In this document: one piece after another, positions 7,238 through 15,071 of the stretch
Numbering within the stretch: the first letter of the stretch is position 1
Layout of the letters: the number at the start of each line of letters is the position of its first letter
Assembly (NCBI GenBank): GCA_024636395.1
Contig: JAGXHD010000114.1
Coordinates: forward strand, 1 to 22,433
DNA length: 22,433 nt
DNA from: Sulfitobacter sp.
Lineage (GTDB): Bacteria; Pseudomonadota; Alphaproteobacteria; Rhodobacterales; Rhodobacteraceae
Direction of reading: 5' to 3'
The notes under the pieces: model-generated
Databases searched by the model: none
The model's input: only the letters and a program-made list of their open reading frames with translations
What the model was told of the DNA's origin: nothing
Program-made: the position numbers and the translations under genes

Positions 7238-7903
7238 ATGGGCGTGCAGGACCAGACAGCACAGATAGAATGGCGCGACGGGCGGGTGCCTGTCTCGACG
7301 CGGTTCGACGATCCGTATTTCAGCCTCGAGAACGGGATGGAGGAGACGAGACACGTTTTTCTGGGCGGCAATGATTTGCCCGCGCGATTTGTGGACGGGT
7401 TTCACGTAGCCGAGCTTGGCTTTGGAACGGGGCTGAATTTCCTGGTGACGTTGCAGGCCTTTCGTGCGGCTGGATGTGGCGGCACGCTCTTTTTTACGAG
7501 TTTCGAGGCGTATCCGATGGCGATGGATGATCTACACGCCGCACTGCGCGCCTTTGAAGGCCTACCGGACGATCTGGCGACAGCAGAGGATTTTCCGACC
7601 TTGCTCGAGGGCCCCGATTTCGTCCTGCGCGTGATCTTGGGTGATGCCCGCGAGACCCTGCCGGTGTGGGATAGCCATGCCGATGCGTGGTTTCTCGATG
7701 GCTTCTCTCCGGCCAAAAACCCCGAGCTCTGGTCGGCCGAGATGATGGCCGAGGTCGCCCGGCACACGGGCAAAGGCGGTACGGCGGCGACGTATACTGC
7801 CGCAGGTTTTGTGCGACGCGGAATGGCGGACGCGGGATTCGAAGTGAACCGTGTCGCAGGCTACGGGCGCAAGCGGCATATGACACAAGCAGAATTGAAA
7901 TGA
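7238..7903 (+). CDS. mnmD: tRNA U34 5-methylaminomethyl methyltransferase MnmD (MnmC(m) domain alone)
   Basis: This 221-residue SAM-dependent methyltransferase is the stand-alone version of the N-terminal half of E. coli MnmC, which methylates nm5(s2)U34 to mnm5(s2)U34 in tRNAs for two-codon boxes. The SAM site is E59-LGFGTGLNF, and the family hallmark DAWFLDGFSPAKNPELW is at about 149-165. The N-terminal stretch with PYFSLENGMEETRHVF also matches the family. The start at 7238 places the protein right at this conserved N-terminus; the longer open frame back to 6941 reads antisense through the FAD gene. It diverges from the FAD oxidoreductase across 52 bp, and its TGA overlaps the next gene as ATGA. 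Confidence 0.9.
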   Translation: MGVQDQTAQIEWRDGRVPVSTRFDDPYFSLENGMEETRHVFLGGNDLPARFVDGFHVAELGFGTGLNFLVTLQAFRAAGCGGTLFFTSFEAYPMAMDDLHAALRAFEGLPDDLATAEDFPTLLEGPDFVLRVILGDARETLPVWDSHADAWFLDGFSPAKNPELWSAEMMAEVARHTGKGGTAATYTAAGFVRRGMADAGFEVNRVAGYGRKRHMTQAELK

Positions 7904-8769
7904 CACAGAGCAACAATATTCCCCTCGGCATCGGCTTGATGATCGTGACGACCTTCGTCTTTGCCGTGCAGGACGGGATCTCCCGGCATCTGGCAGGCGA
8001 GTATAACGTCCTGATGATCGTCATGATCCGGTACTGGTTTTTTGCCGCCTTCGTGATCGCCATCGCGAAAAAGCGCGCGGGTGGCATACGGGCAGCGGCA
8101 AAGACGGAGCAGCCTTTCATCCAGATCACGCGCGGATTGCTCCTGAGCCTCGAGATCTGTGTGATGGTCTTGGCCTTCACCATGCTGGGGCTGGTCGAGA
8201 GCCATGCGGTATTCACCTGTTACCCGCTTCTGGTGGCCGCCCTTTCGGGGCCGGTACTGGGGGAGCATGTGGGCTGGCGGCGGTGGGCGGCGATTGGCGT
8301 GGGCTTCATCGGGGTGATTATCATCCTGCAGCCGGGCCGCGAAGTGTTCGACATCCGCGCGTTGATCCCGCTGCTGGCTGCGGCGATGTTCGCGGTCTAC
8401 GGTTTGCTCACCCGCTACGCCGGGCGTCGCGACAGCACGGCGACCAGCTTCTTTTGGACCGGGACCGTTGGCGCAGTGGCTATGACCAGTCTCGGCGTGT
8501 GGTTCTGGGAGCCGATGATCGCCCGTGACTGGATCTGGATGGGCTGCCTGTGCCTCACCGGCGTGACCGGGCACTGGCTGCTGATCCGCTGCTATGAAGT
8601 AGCGGAAGCCAGTGCGGTGCAACCTTTCGCCTATCTCCAACTGGTGTTCGCTGCGACCATCGGTATCACGCTTTTTGGCGAAACGGTGAGTACGAATGTC
8701 GCGATTGGTTGCGTGATCATCGTGGCCGCAGGCCTATTCACCTTCTGGCGCGAAAGACAGCAGGGTTGA
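7900..8769 (+). CDS. DMT superfamily permease (EamA domains)
   Basis: This 289-residue integral membrane protein belongs to the drug/metabolite transporter superfamily. It shows two EamA-like halves with about ten hydrophobic segments, beginning IPLGIGLMIVTTFVFAVQDG and ending VAIGCVIIVAAGLFTFWRER; the conserved late segment EASAVQPFAYLQLVFAATIG is typical. Substrate is unknown; members export amino acids, nucleosides, polyamines and other metabolites. The ATG at 7900 overlaps the mnmD stop (ATGA), so it is probably coupled to mnmD. Its last 36 bases overlap the convergent lytic transglycosylase gene. Confidence 0.9.
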   Translation: MTQSNNIPLGIGLMIVTTFVFAVQDGISRHLAGEYNVLMIVMIRYWFFAAFVIAIAKKRAGGIRAAAKTEQPFIQITRGLLLSLEICVMVLAFTMLGLVESHAVFTCYPLLVAALSGPVLGEHVGWRRWAAIGVGFIGVIIILQPGREVFDIRALIPLLAAAMFAVYGLLTRYAGRRDSTATSFFWTGTVGAVAMTSLGVWFWEPMIARDWIWMGCLCLTGVTGHWLLIRCYEVAEASAVQPFAYLQLVFAATIGITLFGETVSTNVAIGCVIIVAAGLFTFWRERQQG

Positions 8770-10707
8770 GCCGATAAGTTCGTCGTAGAACGGTATTGGC
8801 AGCGGATCGCGGCCGAGGCGCGCGCGATAGATCGGCAGCGATTCCGTCACGCGCATGATGTAATTCTGCGTCTCGCGAAACGGGACCATTTCGATCCAGT
8901 CTACGATGTAGATATCACCGTCGCGCGGATCGCCGTAGTCCTCCATCCAACGGAGCGGGCGGCTGGGGCCCGCGTTGTAAGCCGCCGACATCATCACGAC
9001 GTTGCCGTTGAACCGCCCCGCCAGTTCCGCCAGATATTGCGTCCCTAGGCGGGCATTGTAGACTGGATCGGCCGTGAGGCGATCGGTGGTGTGCTGGGGC
9101 GCTATGCCGAGCTTCTGCGCGACTTCCAGCGCTGTCGCTGGCATCAGCTGCATCAGACCGCGCGCGCCCACGGCGGATTGTACCACGGGATCGAACTCGC
9201 TTTCGCGCCGCGCGATGGCGAGGGTCATCTCCGGAGCCATGGGCAGATCAGCCTCGCCTGCGGGATGCAGTGCGTAATATGGTGCTGCAATCTCGAGCCC
9301 GCGCTGCGCGGCGCGCTTGCCGATCATGATGGCCATATGCGGCTGGCCGATGTCGATCGCTGCCTGTCCCAACAGCTCCAAGTCCGGCTCGAGCAGTTGC
9401 TCGGCAAGGTGGGTCCAGAACCGCTCCGCGACATCCAGTTCGCCGGAGGCTTGCAGGAGCAGGCCTGCCTCGAAAAGGGGGGCGTTTGCCAGTGGGCTGC
9501 TGCGCCAATCTTGCGCAGGGGGCAGGCCGCGGAGTTTTTCGGGAAACGGAATACCCGCCCGTTCGGCTGACAGCAGGCCATAAAACGAGGTCTGGAAATT
9601 TGCGCCTTTCCGGTAAGCGGCGGCAGCGCCTTCGCTGTCACCTGCCTCCTCCAGCGCGCGGCCCTGCCAGTATCCTGCGCGGCCCTGGCTGATGGGGGAT
9701 TCGACCGCGCCGTCGTGCCCCTTGAAATGGGAGAGCGCCAGGGCGGGATCCTTCAGAAACCGCAGCGCAATGTAGCCCGCCAACCATTCTAGATCGGCGT
9801 AATCCGATCCTTCGGTGAGGAAATGGCGCGCGGCCAGCGTGTAGGCGCGCGCGGGATCGCCGTCGCGCATCTCATCTCGGGCCAGCGCGCGGCGGCGGTT
9901 GGCCCAGGCGGCGGGATCGCCGAGCATCTCGATGCTTTTGGAGGCCTCGAACAGCAGATCCTTGGCATCGTCAAACCGCCCGCTGCGGATACGCCATTCG
10001 AACCGCGCGTGGTTTACGCCACCGCTTATCTTGACCGCGGCGGGCAGGCTCTCGAACAGGCCAACCGCGTCGTCGGTGCGGCGGTAGAAGGCAATCCGCG
10101 CTTCTGCGGTGGCCTTTGCGGAACTGTCGACGAGGTCGAACATCTGCCGTGCCTCATCGTAGTTGCGCTGCCAGATCATGGCATCGAGGCGCGCGGTATG
10201 GTGCGGCGCCAGCAGACCACCGTGGGCCGCCAGAAAATCGGCTTGGGATTCGGGGTTCATCGTCATGGTACGCCATGCGATCACCAGATTGGCCTGCGCG
10301 GATCCGCTCAGCCCCGCGCCTGTCAGAGCCTTGGCATGGGCAAGGACGCCCTGCGGCGTTTGCGGACCGACCTGATCGAAAAATGCCAGAATGGCGGCGT
10401 CGCCTTGCTTGATCACTTCAGGCTCGGAGCGGCGGCGCAGATAGTCTTCCCCAGGCCAATCTGGCCGACGGGCGAGAAAATCGGTGATCTGGGCATAGTC
10501 GCCCTGTGCGGCGCGCAGCCGGTGCCATACGATTACATCACGCGCCACCGCGCCATCGCGCGCGGCGATGGTTTCGGCGGCAGAGAAATTGCCATTTCGC
10601 ACCGCATCCATCGCCCAGCCCAGGGGGCGGGGCCGCTCTGCGGCGGCGGGCAATGCCATGGCACACAGGAGCAACAGGGCCGTCAGATGGCGTGTCATGG
10701 CTTGCAT
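8734..10707 (-). CDS. soluble lytic murein transglycosylase
   Basis: This 657-residue periplasmic enzyme cleaves the glycan strands of peptidoglycan to 1,6-anhydro-muropeptides. It has a signal peptide (hydrophobic core LTALLLLCAMALP, cleavage near AAA-ER), a long alpha-helical superhelical domain (about residues 30-485) typical of Slt70, and a C-terminal SLT domain. The catalytic Glu is E502 in ARRESEFDP, followed by GARGLMQLMP and AAYNAGP. The first ATG is at 10707; a second at 10698 gives the same signal peptide and has AGGA ten bases upstream, so it is an equal candidate. The gene diverges from dapA, an enzyme for diaminopimelate precursors of the same wall. Confidence 0.93.
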   Translation of the reverse strand: MQAMTRHLTALLLLCAMALPAAAERPRPLGWAMDAVRNGNFSAAETIAARDGAVARDVIVWHRLRAAQGDYAQITDFLARRPDWPGEDYLRRRSEPEVIKQGDAAILAFFDQVGPQTPQGVLAHAKALTGAGLSGSAQANLVIAWRTMTMNPESQADFLAAHGGLLAPHHTARLDAMIWQRNYDEARQMFDLVDSSAKATAEARIAFYRRTDDAVGLFESLPAAVKISGGVNHARFEWRIRSGRFDDAKDLLFEASKSIEMLGDPAAWANRRRALARDEMRDGDPARAYTLAARHFLTEGSDYADLEWLAGYIALRFLKDPALALSHFKGHDGAVESPISQGRAGYWQGRALEEAGDSEGAAAAYRKGANFQTSFYGLLSAERAGIPFPEKLRGLPPAQDWRSSPLANAPLFEAGLLLQASGELDVAERFWTHLAEQLLEPDLELLGQAAIDIGQPHMAIMIGKRAAQRGLEIAAPYYALHPAGEADLPMAPEMTLAIARRESEFDPVVQSAVGARGLMQLMPATALEVAQKLGIAPQHTTDRLTADPVYNARLGTQYLAELAGRFNGNVVMMSAAYNAGPSRPLRWMEDYGDPRDGDIYIVDWIEMVPFRETQNYIMRVTESLPIYRARLGRDPLPIPFYDELIGSTLLSFAPEGE

Positions 10708-10861
10708 TTCCTATCTCGTCCACAGTACAGCCTTGCACCATAGACTATACATTCACGGGTTCAATTCACGAACCTGCGGGTAGGCGGTCTTGTCCTTGTC
10801 TGCCCTTCGGGCGGCTTCACCCGGTGGCCTTCCGGTCTCCAGCACATAAAGGAGCGTGCAC

Positions 10862-11737
10862 ATGTTTTCAGGTTCTATGCCTGCCCTCGTCACGCCGTTT
10901 CAAGGCGGCGAGCTGGATATCGAAACACTCAAAAAACTGGTTGAATGGCATGTGGGCGAGGGGTCGAACGGCCTTGTTCCCGTCGGCACCACCGGCGAAT
11001 CGCCCACCCTGACCCACCGCGAGCACGAGATCGTGGTCGAGGAGGTTGTCAAAGCCGCGGCAGGCCGGATTCCTGTGATTGCGGGCGCGGGCAGCAACAA
11101 TACACTCGAGAGCATCCGCCTCGCCCAGCATGCCGAAAAGGTGGGTGCGGACGGTATCCTCGTGGTGACGCCCTACTACAACAAGCCGACCCAACGAGGG
11201 CTTATTGCACATTTCACCGCGGTGCACGATTGCTGCGCGCTGCCGATCATCATCTACAACATCCCGCCCCGCTCGGTCATCGATATGTCGCCCCGGACCA
11301 TGGGCGAACTGGCGAAGCTGCCGCGCATCGTCGGGGTGAAGGATGCCACGGGCGATCTGGCGCGGGTGAGCGCCCAGCGGATCACGTGCGGAGTCGATTT
11401 CATCCAGCTGTCGGGCGAGGATGGCACGGCACACGGCTTCAACGCGCAGGGCGGCGTGGGCTGTATCTCCGTGACGGCGAATGTGGCGCCCAAGCTGTGC
11501 GCGCAGCTACAGGCCGCTTGCAAGGCTGGGGATTATGCACTTGCTCTGGATATTCAGGACAAGTTGATGCCCCTGCATCAGGCGATTTTCACCGAGCCCG
11601 GACTGGTGGGCGTGAAATATGCCATGTCGCGTCTCGATCTGTGCTCCGAGGACGTGCGTCTGCCATTGACTGGCCTTGCGGATGAGACCCGTGCGCTGGT
11701 GGATGCGGGCCTGCGCCATGCCGGATTGATGAACTAG
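10862..11737 (+). CDS. dapA: 4-hydroxy-tetrahydrodipicolinate synthase
   Basis: This 291-residue TIM-barrel enzyme condenses pyruvate with aspartate semialdehyde, the first step to lysine and diaminopimelate. Catalytic residues are all visible: G42-T-T-G-E-S with Thr43/44, Tyr132 in IIIYNIPPR, Arg137, and Schiff-base Lys160 in GVKDATGD. The ATG at 10862 is chosen because GGAG (10851-10854) lies seven bases upstream; the in-frame GTG at 10856 is too close to it. The 154-bp region shared with the divergent transglycosylase gene should hold both promoters. I found no riboswitch-like structure there, only short stem possibilities. Confidence 0.96.
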   Translation: MFSGSMPALVTPFQGGELDIETLKKLVEWHVGEGSNGLVPVGTTGESPTLTHREHEIVVEEVVKAAAGRIPVIAGAGSNNTLESIRLAQHAEKVGADGILVVTPYYNKPTQRGLIAHFTAVHDCCALPIIIYNIPPRSVIDMSPRTMGELAKLPRIVGVKDATGDLARVSAQRITCGVDFIQLSGEDGTAHGFNAQGGVGCISVTANVAPKLCAQLQAACKAGDYALALDIQDKLMPLHQAIFTEPGLVGVKYAMSRLDLCSEDVRLPLTGLADETRALVDAGLRHAGLMN

Positions 11738-11798
11738 GCTTTTCATCGCGGGTTCCGTGTGTAGGGTGTTGGCAACCCCCAGCGCCGGAGCCCGCAAC

Positions 11799-12962
11799 AT
11801 GAACATCCTTCCCGTGATATCTCAGAGCACTGACGAGCTCACCGCGATTTTCCGTGACCTGCACGCCCATCCTGAAATCGGGTTCACGGAAGCGAGAACC
11901 AGTGCCATCGTCGCCGACACATTGCGCAGCTACGGGGTCGACGAGGTGCATACCGGGCTTGGCAAGACAGGCGTTGTGGGCCTGATCCACGGCAAGCGGA
12001 AGGGGAACCGCCGCGTCGGGTTGCGCGCGGATATGGACGCCCTGCCGATCCACGAGATCACCGGGCTCGAGTATGCTTCCGCCAATGCGGGCATCATGCA
12101 CGCCTGTGGCCACGACGGACACACCACCATGCTGCTGGGCGCCGCCAAGCATCTTGCTGCGACACGCGATTTCGACGGAACTGCGGTGCTGGTGTTCCAG
12201 CCCGCCGAGGAGGGTTTGGGCGGCGCGCGCCAGATGATCGCGGACGGCCTGTTCGAGCAATTCCCCTGCGACGAGATCTACGGTATGCACAATATGCCCA
12301 ACGGCCAGCACGGTAAGGTCGGGATCTGCAAGGGTACGGCGATGGCGGGTGCGGCCTTCTTCGACATCACGGTGACTGGCAAGGGCAGTCATGCGGCGAT
12401 GCCGTCGCAGAGCCGCGACGCGCTCATTATCGCCGCGAGCGTGGCGACAGAGCTTCAGACGATCCTGAGCCGCAACGTACCGCCGCTCGAGAGTTGCGTG
12501 CTGTCGGTCACACAGATCCACGCGGGGTCGGCATATAACGTGGTACCCGAAGTGGCGACGCTGGCGGGCACGATCCGTTATTTCAAGGACGAGATCTACG
12601 ATCTGGCCGCCGCCCGGATGCAGGCGATCTGTGACGGCTTCGCGCTGGCTCATGCCGTGGAGATCAAGCTGGAGCTGCGCAACGTGTTCGACGTGCTGAT
12701 CAACGACAGCGATCTTTCGGATGCCTATATGGAAGCGGCGGCGGACATCGTGGGCGCGGAAAACATCCTCGAAAACAGCGCGCCTGCTACGGGCTCGGAG
12801 GATTTCGCCGATATGCTGAAAGTGGTGCCGGGCGCCTATTGCATCGTCGGCCATTCCGAGACGGTCCCACTGCATAATCCGGGGTTCAAGCTCGATCCGG
12901 CGATCCTGCCCATAGGGGCGTCGGTGATGGCGCGGATGGTCGAGAAGCGTCTGCCGCTCTAG
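11799..12962 (+). CDS. M20-family amidohydrolase (hippurate hydrolase-like)
   Basis: This 387-residue metallopeptidase-fold enzyme hydrolyses N-acyl amino acids or similar amides (hippurate hydrolase, IAA-amino-acid hydrolase, N-acetyl-diaminopimelate deacetylase relatives). Motifs are HAHPEIGF at 22-29, RADMDALPI at 77-84, the metal-site H101-A-C103-G-H105-D-G-H, the general-base pair E137-E138 in FQPAEEG, GMHNMP, and a final HNPGFKLD. GGAG at 11787-11790 sits eight bases before the ATG. It lies 61 bp after dapA on the same strand; an N-acetyl-DAP deacetylase role in lysine synthesis is possible but not shown, since the bacterium's main DAP route is unknown here. Its TAG overlaps the convergent GNAT gene by four bases. 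Confidence 0.88.
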   Translation: MNILPVISQSTDELTAIFRDLHAHPEIGFTEARTSAIVADTLRSYGVDEVHTGLGKTGVVGLIHGKRKGNRRVGLRADMDALPIHEITGLEYASANAGIMHACGHDGHTTMLLGAAKHLAATRDFDGTAVLVFQPAEEGLGGARQMIADGLFEQFPCDEIYGMHNMPNGQHGKVGICKGTAMAGAAFFDITVTGKGSHAAMPSQSRDALIIAASVATELQTILSRNVPPLESCVLSVTQIHAGSAYNVVPEVATLAGTIRYFKDEIYDLAAARMQAICDGFALAHAVEIKLELRNVFDVLINDSDLSDAYMEAAADIVGAENILENSAPATGSEDFADMLKVVPGAYCIVGHSETVPLHNPGFKLDPAILPIGASVMARMVEKRLPL

Positions 12963-13426
12963 ATGTCGCGGGCCATGTACGGAACCATCCTGCCCGGCAG
13001 CGAGCGGGAGGGCACCTCGCCGCGCTGAATGAAGCCGAGATTTTCGTAATAGCGAAGGGTGGCGGGGTCCGCGTGGGCCAGGAGCCGCGTGATACCCTGG
13101 CTTTGCGCCACCGTGAGCATGGCCTGCCACAGCTGGTGTCCCAGACCGCGCCCCCGGTGATCGGGATCGGTGAAAAAGCTTCTCACCTCGGCGGTTCTCC
13201 CGTCCAGCGGATCAAGGGCGATGCAGCCTATGATCTGCCCGTCGAGCTCCGCGACCCAGAAAGGCCTGCACTGCAAGCGGTCGGGGGTGATCTGCAGGCC
13301 CTCCTCGAACAATGCCATGACCTGATCGTCATAGCCGTTCGATTTCTTTGACCTGTACGCAAGGGCTGACATCGCGGCGGTATCGGCAACCACAGCTGCG
13401 CGTACATTTATATCGGGAAGATTCAC
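12959..13426 (-). CDS. GNAT family N-acetyltransferase at the end of the soe operon
   Basis: This protein of about 155 residues is a GCN5-related acetyltransferase. The acetyl-CoA loop is in FTDPDHRGRGLGHQLW (R-G-R-G-L-G), and the late motif LLAHADPATLRYYENLGF completes the fold. Substrate is unknown. The start is taken as GTG at 13426, which overlaps the soeC stop as GTGA; this fits the chain of four-base overlaps in the operon. A longer frame reaches an ATG at 13480, but its extra residues are Arg-rich, unlike the family, and lie inside soeC. It is the last gene of the xsc-ackA-soe run, so it is expected to be expressed with sulfite oxidation. Confidence 0.83.
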   Translation of the reverse strand: MNLPDINVRAAVVADTAAMSALAYRSKKSNGYDDQVMALFEEGLQITPDRLQCRPFWVAELDGQIIGCIALDPLDGRTAEVRSFFTDPDHRGRGLGHQLWQAMLTVAQSQGITRLLAHADPATLRYYENLGFIQRGEVPSRSLPGRMVPYMARDI

Positions 13427-14295
13427 CGTTTCCCGTAGTAGAGGCCGACGACGTGTTCGGCCTGCGCGAAGAAAAGCCACCGCGCCGTGAGCACGCCGCC
13501 GACATGGGCCAGCACTGCGAAAAGCGCGAGGACGTGGTTGAATGGCAGCAGCAAAAGTACCACCGGCAGGACAGCCATCAGCATGATTGCAATGATCCGC
13601 AGCTTGTGCGCGTGTTTGCGCCTCACCTCATGGACGAATTCGCGCAGCAGATAATTGGTCCCGGTATGGGGGGGTTCGAACGCACGGACGCTGCCGATAT
13701 GGCCAAGGCCGGTGGCGGTCTGCATCGTCGTGCCGCTGTTGGCAAAGGCGCTGTCACCGCGCAGCCATGTCGCGATCTGGATGGCTCCCGCCAAAGCGAG
13801 AAGCGCAACTGCCGGGACGATCTGCCCCGCCAGCAGTGCCCCTCCCGCGATGCACAGCGAGATGAAGTTGGCGGGCGTCAGCGGGCTGTTCCAGCGCGGA
13901 ACGGTTTTCAGCTGTCCGTAGATCATTGAGGTGGTGAACACGGTCCCGAGGGATGCAAGCGCACCCAGAACGCCGAGCGGAGTCCAGCGCTGCTCGAAAA
14001 ACACGAGCCCCGCCCCATAGACCGCCATGAGCACAAGTGCTGCGACAGCACACCATGCCTCGCGCGACAGCCAGCTTGTGCGCCACTGGGAGAACGCCTT
14101 GAGCGCGCGCTCCGGATGCCCGAGATGGAAGGTGGAGGAAATCAGGCCACCCACGGCCAGCAGATAAGCGATTGCGAGGAAGATGAAGGCATTGAAGCCG
14201 GTGGTTGCCGGCATTCCGAGGCCGAGGAAAATCAGCAGGCCAAAGCCGAGCCCCGAGAACGTGGAGAAGAAGATCACGGAGGGCGCGGGATGCAT
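13423..14295 (-). CDS. soeC: sulfite dehydrogenase membrane anchor SoeC (DmsC/NrfD-like)
   Basis: This 290-residue polytopic protein has about eight hydrophobic segments, from VIFFSTFSGLGFGLLIFLGL at the N-terminus to VLALFAVLAHVGGVLTARWLFF near the C-terminus, and matches the DMSO-reductase anchor family. In SoeABC this subunit holds the complex to the cytoplasmic face and passes electrons to the quinone pool. The ATG at 14295 overlaps the soeB stop (TGATG). An in-frame ATG ten codons upstream lies within soeB and is not preferred. The name SoeC rests on the neighbouring SoeA and SoeB and on the xsc context; by itself it is a DmsC-like anchor. Confidence 0.88.
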   Translation of the reverse strand: MHPAPSVIFFSTFSGLGFGLLIFLGLGMPATTGFNAFIFLAIAYLLAVGGLISSTFHLGHPERALKAFSQWRTSWLSREAWCAVAALVLMAVYGAGLVFFEQRWTPLGVLGALASLGTVFTTSMIYGQLKTVPRWNSPLTPANFISLCIAGGALLAGQIVPAVALLALAGAIQIATWLRGDSAFANSGTTMQTATGLGHIGSVRAFEPPHTGTNYLLREFVHEVRRKHAHKLRIIAIMLMAVLPVVLLLLPFNHVLALFAVLAHVGGVLTARWLFFAQAEHVVGLYYGKR

Positions 14296-15071
14296 CAGAG
14301 TTTCTCCAGCGTTTTGTTGAGCCAACTCAGGAAGCCTTTGGCCTCTGATGCCACGGGTGCGAGGAAAGGTGCAAGCCCGTCGATCTCCTCTTCACGCCGT
14401 GCCAGCTGATCCTTGGGGCGCGGGGGCAGATATTTGTTGACGGGCTTCGTGCCTTGCTCGGGCATCAGATCCATCCCGCCGCGCTCCGCCACAAGCTGGC
14501 TCACATTCGAATCCGGATCGGCGAAATCGCCGAAGTGGCGCGCACTGGAGGGGCAGGTGCGCACGCAGGCGGGCTCGCGGTCGATCTCGGGCAGGTTCTC
14601 GTTATAGATCCGGTCGACGCAGAGGGTGCATTTCTTCATCACGCCTGCGGCGGCGTCCATCTCCCGCGCACCGTAGGGGCAGGCCCAGGCGCAGAGCCCG
14701 CAGCCGATGCAATCGGCCTCGTTCACCAGCACGATCCCGTCCTCGACCCGTTTGTAGCTCGCGCCCGTAGGGCAGACGGTCACGCAGGGGGCGTCCTCGC
14801 AATGCAGACAGGATTTGGGAAAGTGGATCAGTTGCGCATCGGGCGCTGCGGCGCGGCCCAGCATCGGAGGTTGGACTTCGTAGCTGTGTACGCGGTTGAG
14901 GAAGGTGCCGGATGGGTCCGCGCCGTAGGGGTCCTGATCCGACAGGGGCGCGCCGTAATTCTCCGTGTTCCAACCTTTACAGGATATCACGCAGGCATGG
15001 CAGCCTACGCAGGTGTCCAGATCAATAACGAGGCCGAGCTTTTTCTCGGTCTTGGCGGGGAGCATCGTCAT
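14295..15071 (-). CDS. soeB: sulfite dehydrogenase iron-sulfur subunit SoeB
   Basis: This 258-residue ferredoxin-like protein carries four [4Fe-4S] clusters, shown by 16 cysteines in four groups: C21/24/27/31, C88/91/96/100, C121/124/127/131 and C148/151/169/173. It is the electron-transfer subunit between the molybdenum subunit and the membrane anchor, as in DmsB/PsrB. There is no signal peptide, consistent with a cytoplasmic complex. The ATG at 15071 overlaps the hydrolase stop as ATGA, with GGAAAG six bases upstream inside the hydrolase gene. It is separated from soeA by the hydrolase gene, which is unlike the contiguous soeABC order I know from Ruegeria pomeroyi. Confidence 0.92.
   Translation of the reverse strand: MTMLPAKTEKKLGLVIDLDTCVGCHACVISCKGWNTENYGAPLSDQDPYGADPSGTFLNRVHSYEVQPPMLGRAAAPDAQLIHFPKSCLHCEDAPCVTVCPTGASYKRVEDGIVLVNEADCIGCGLCAWACPYGAREMDAAAGVMKKCTLCVDRIYNENLPEIDREPACVRTCPSSARHFGDFADPDSNVSQLVAERGGMDLMPEQGTKPVNKYLPPRPKDQLARREEEIDGLAPFLAPVASEAKGFLSWLNKTLEKL

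Noticed and set aside
10708..10861. Possible leader structure or riboswitch upstream of dapA
   Set aside because: Only short stems such as GGTTC/GAACC and GCCC-TTC-GGGC are visible. They do not form a multi-helix fold or resemble the lysine riboswitch.
11763..11779. Bulged hairpin between dapA and the amidohydrolase gene as a terminator
   Set aside because: The stem is short with a bulge and has no T-run after it, so it does not support termination.
11589..13130. 513-codon open frame on the minus strand opposite the amidohydrolase gene
   Set aside because: The sense strand encodes a complete M20 enzyme with all metal ligands; the antisense product is His/Arg-rich without a recognised fold.
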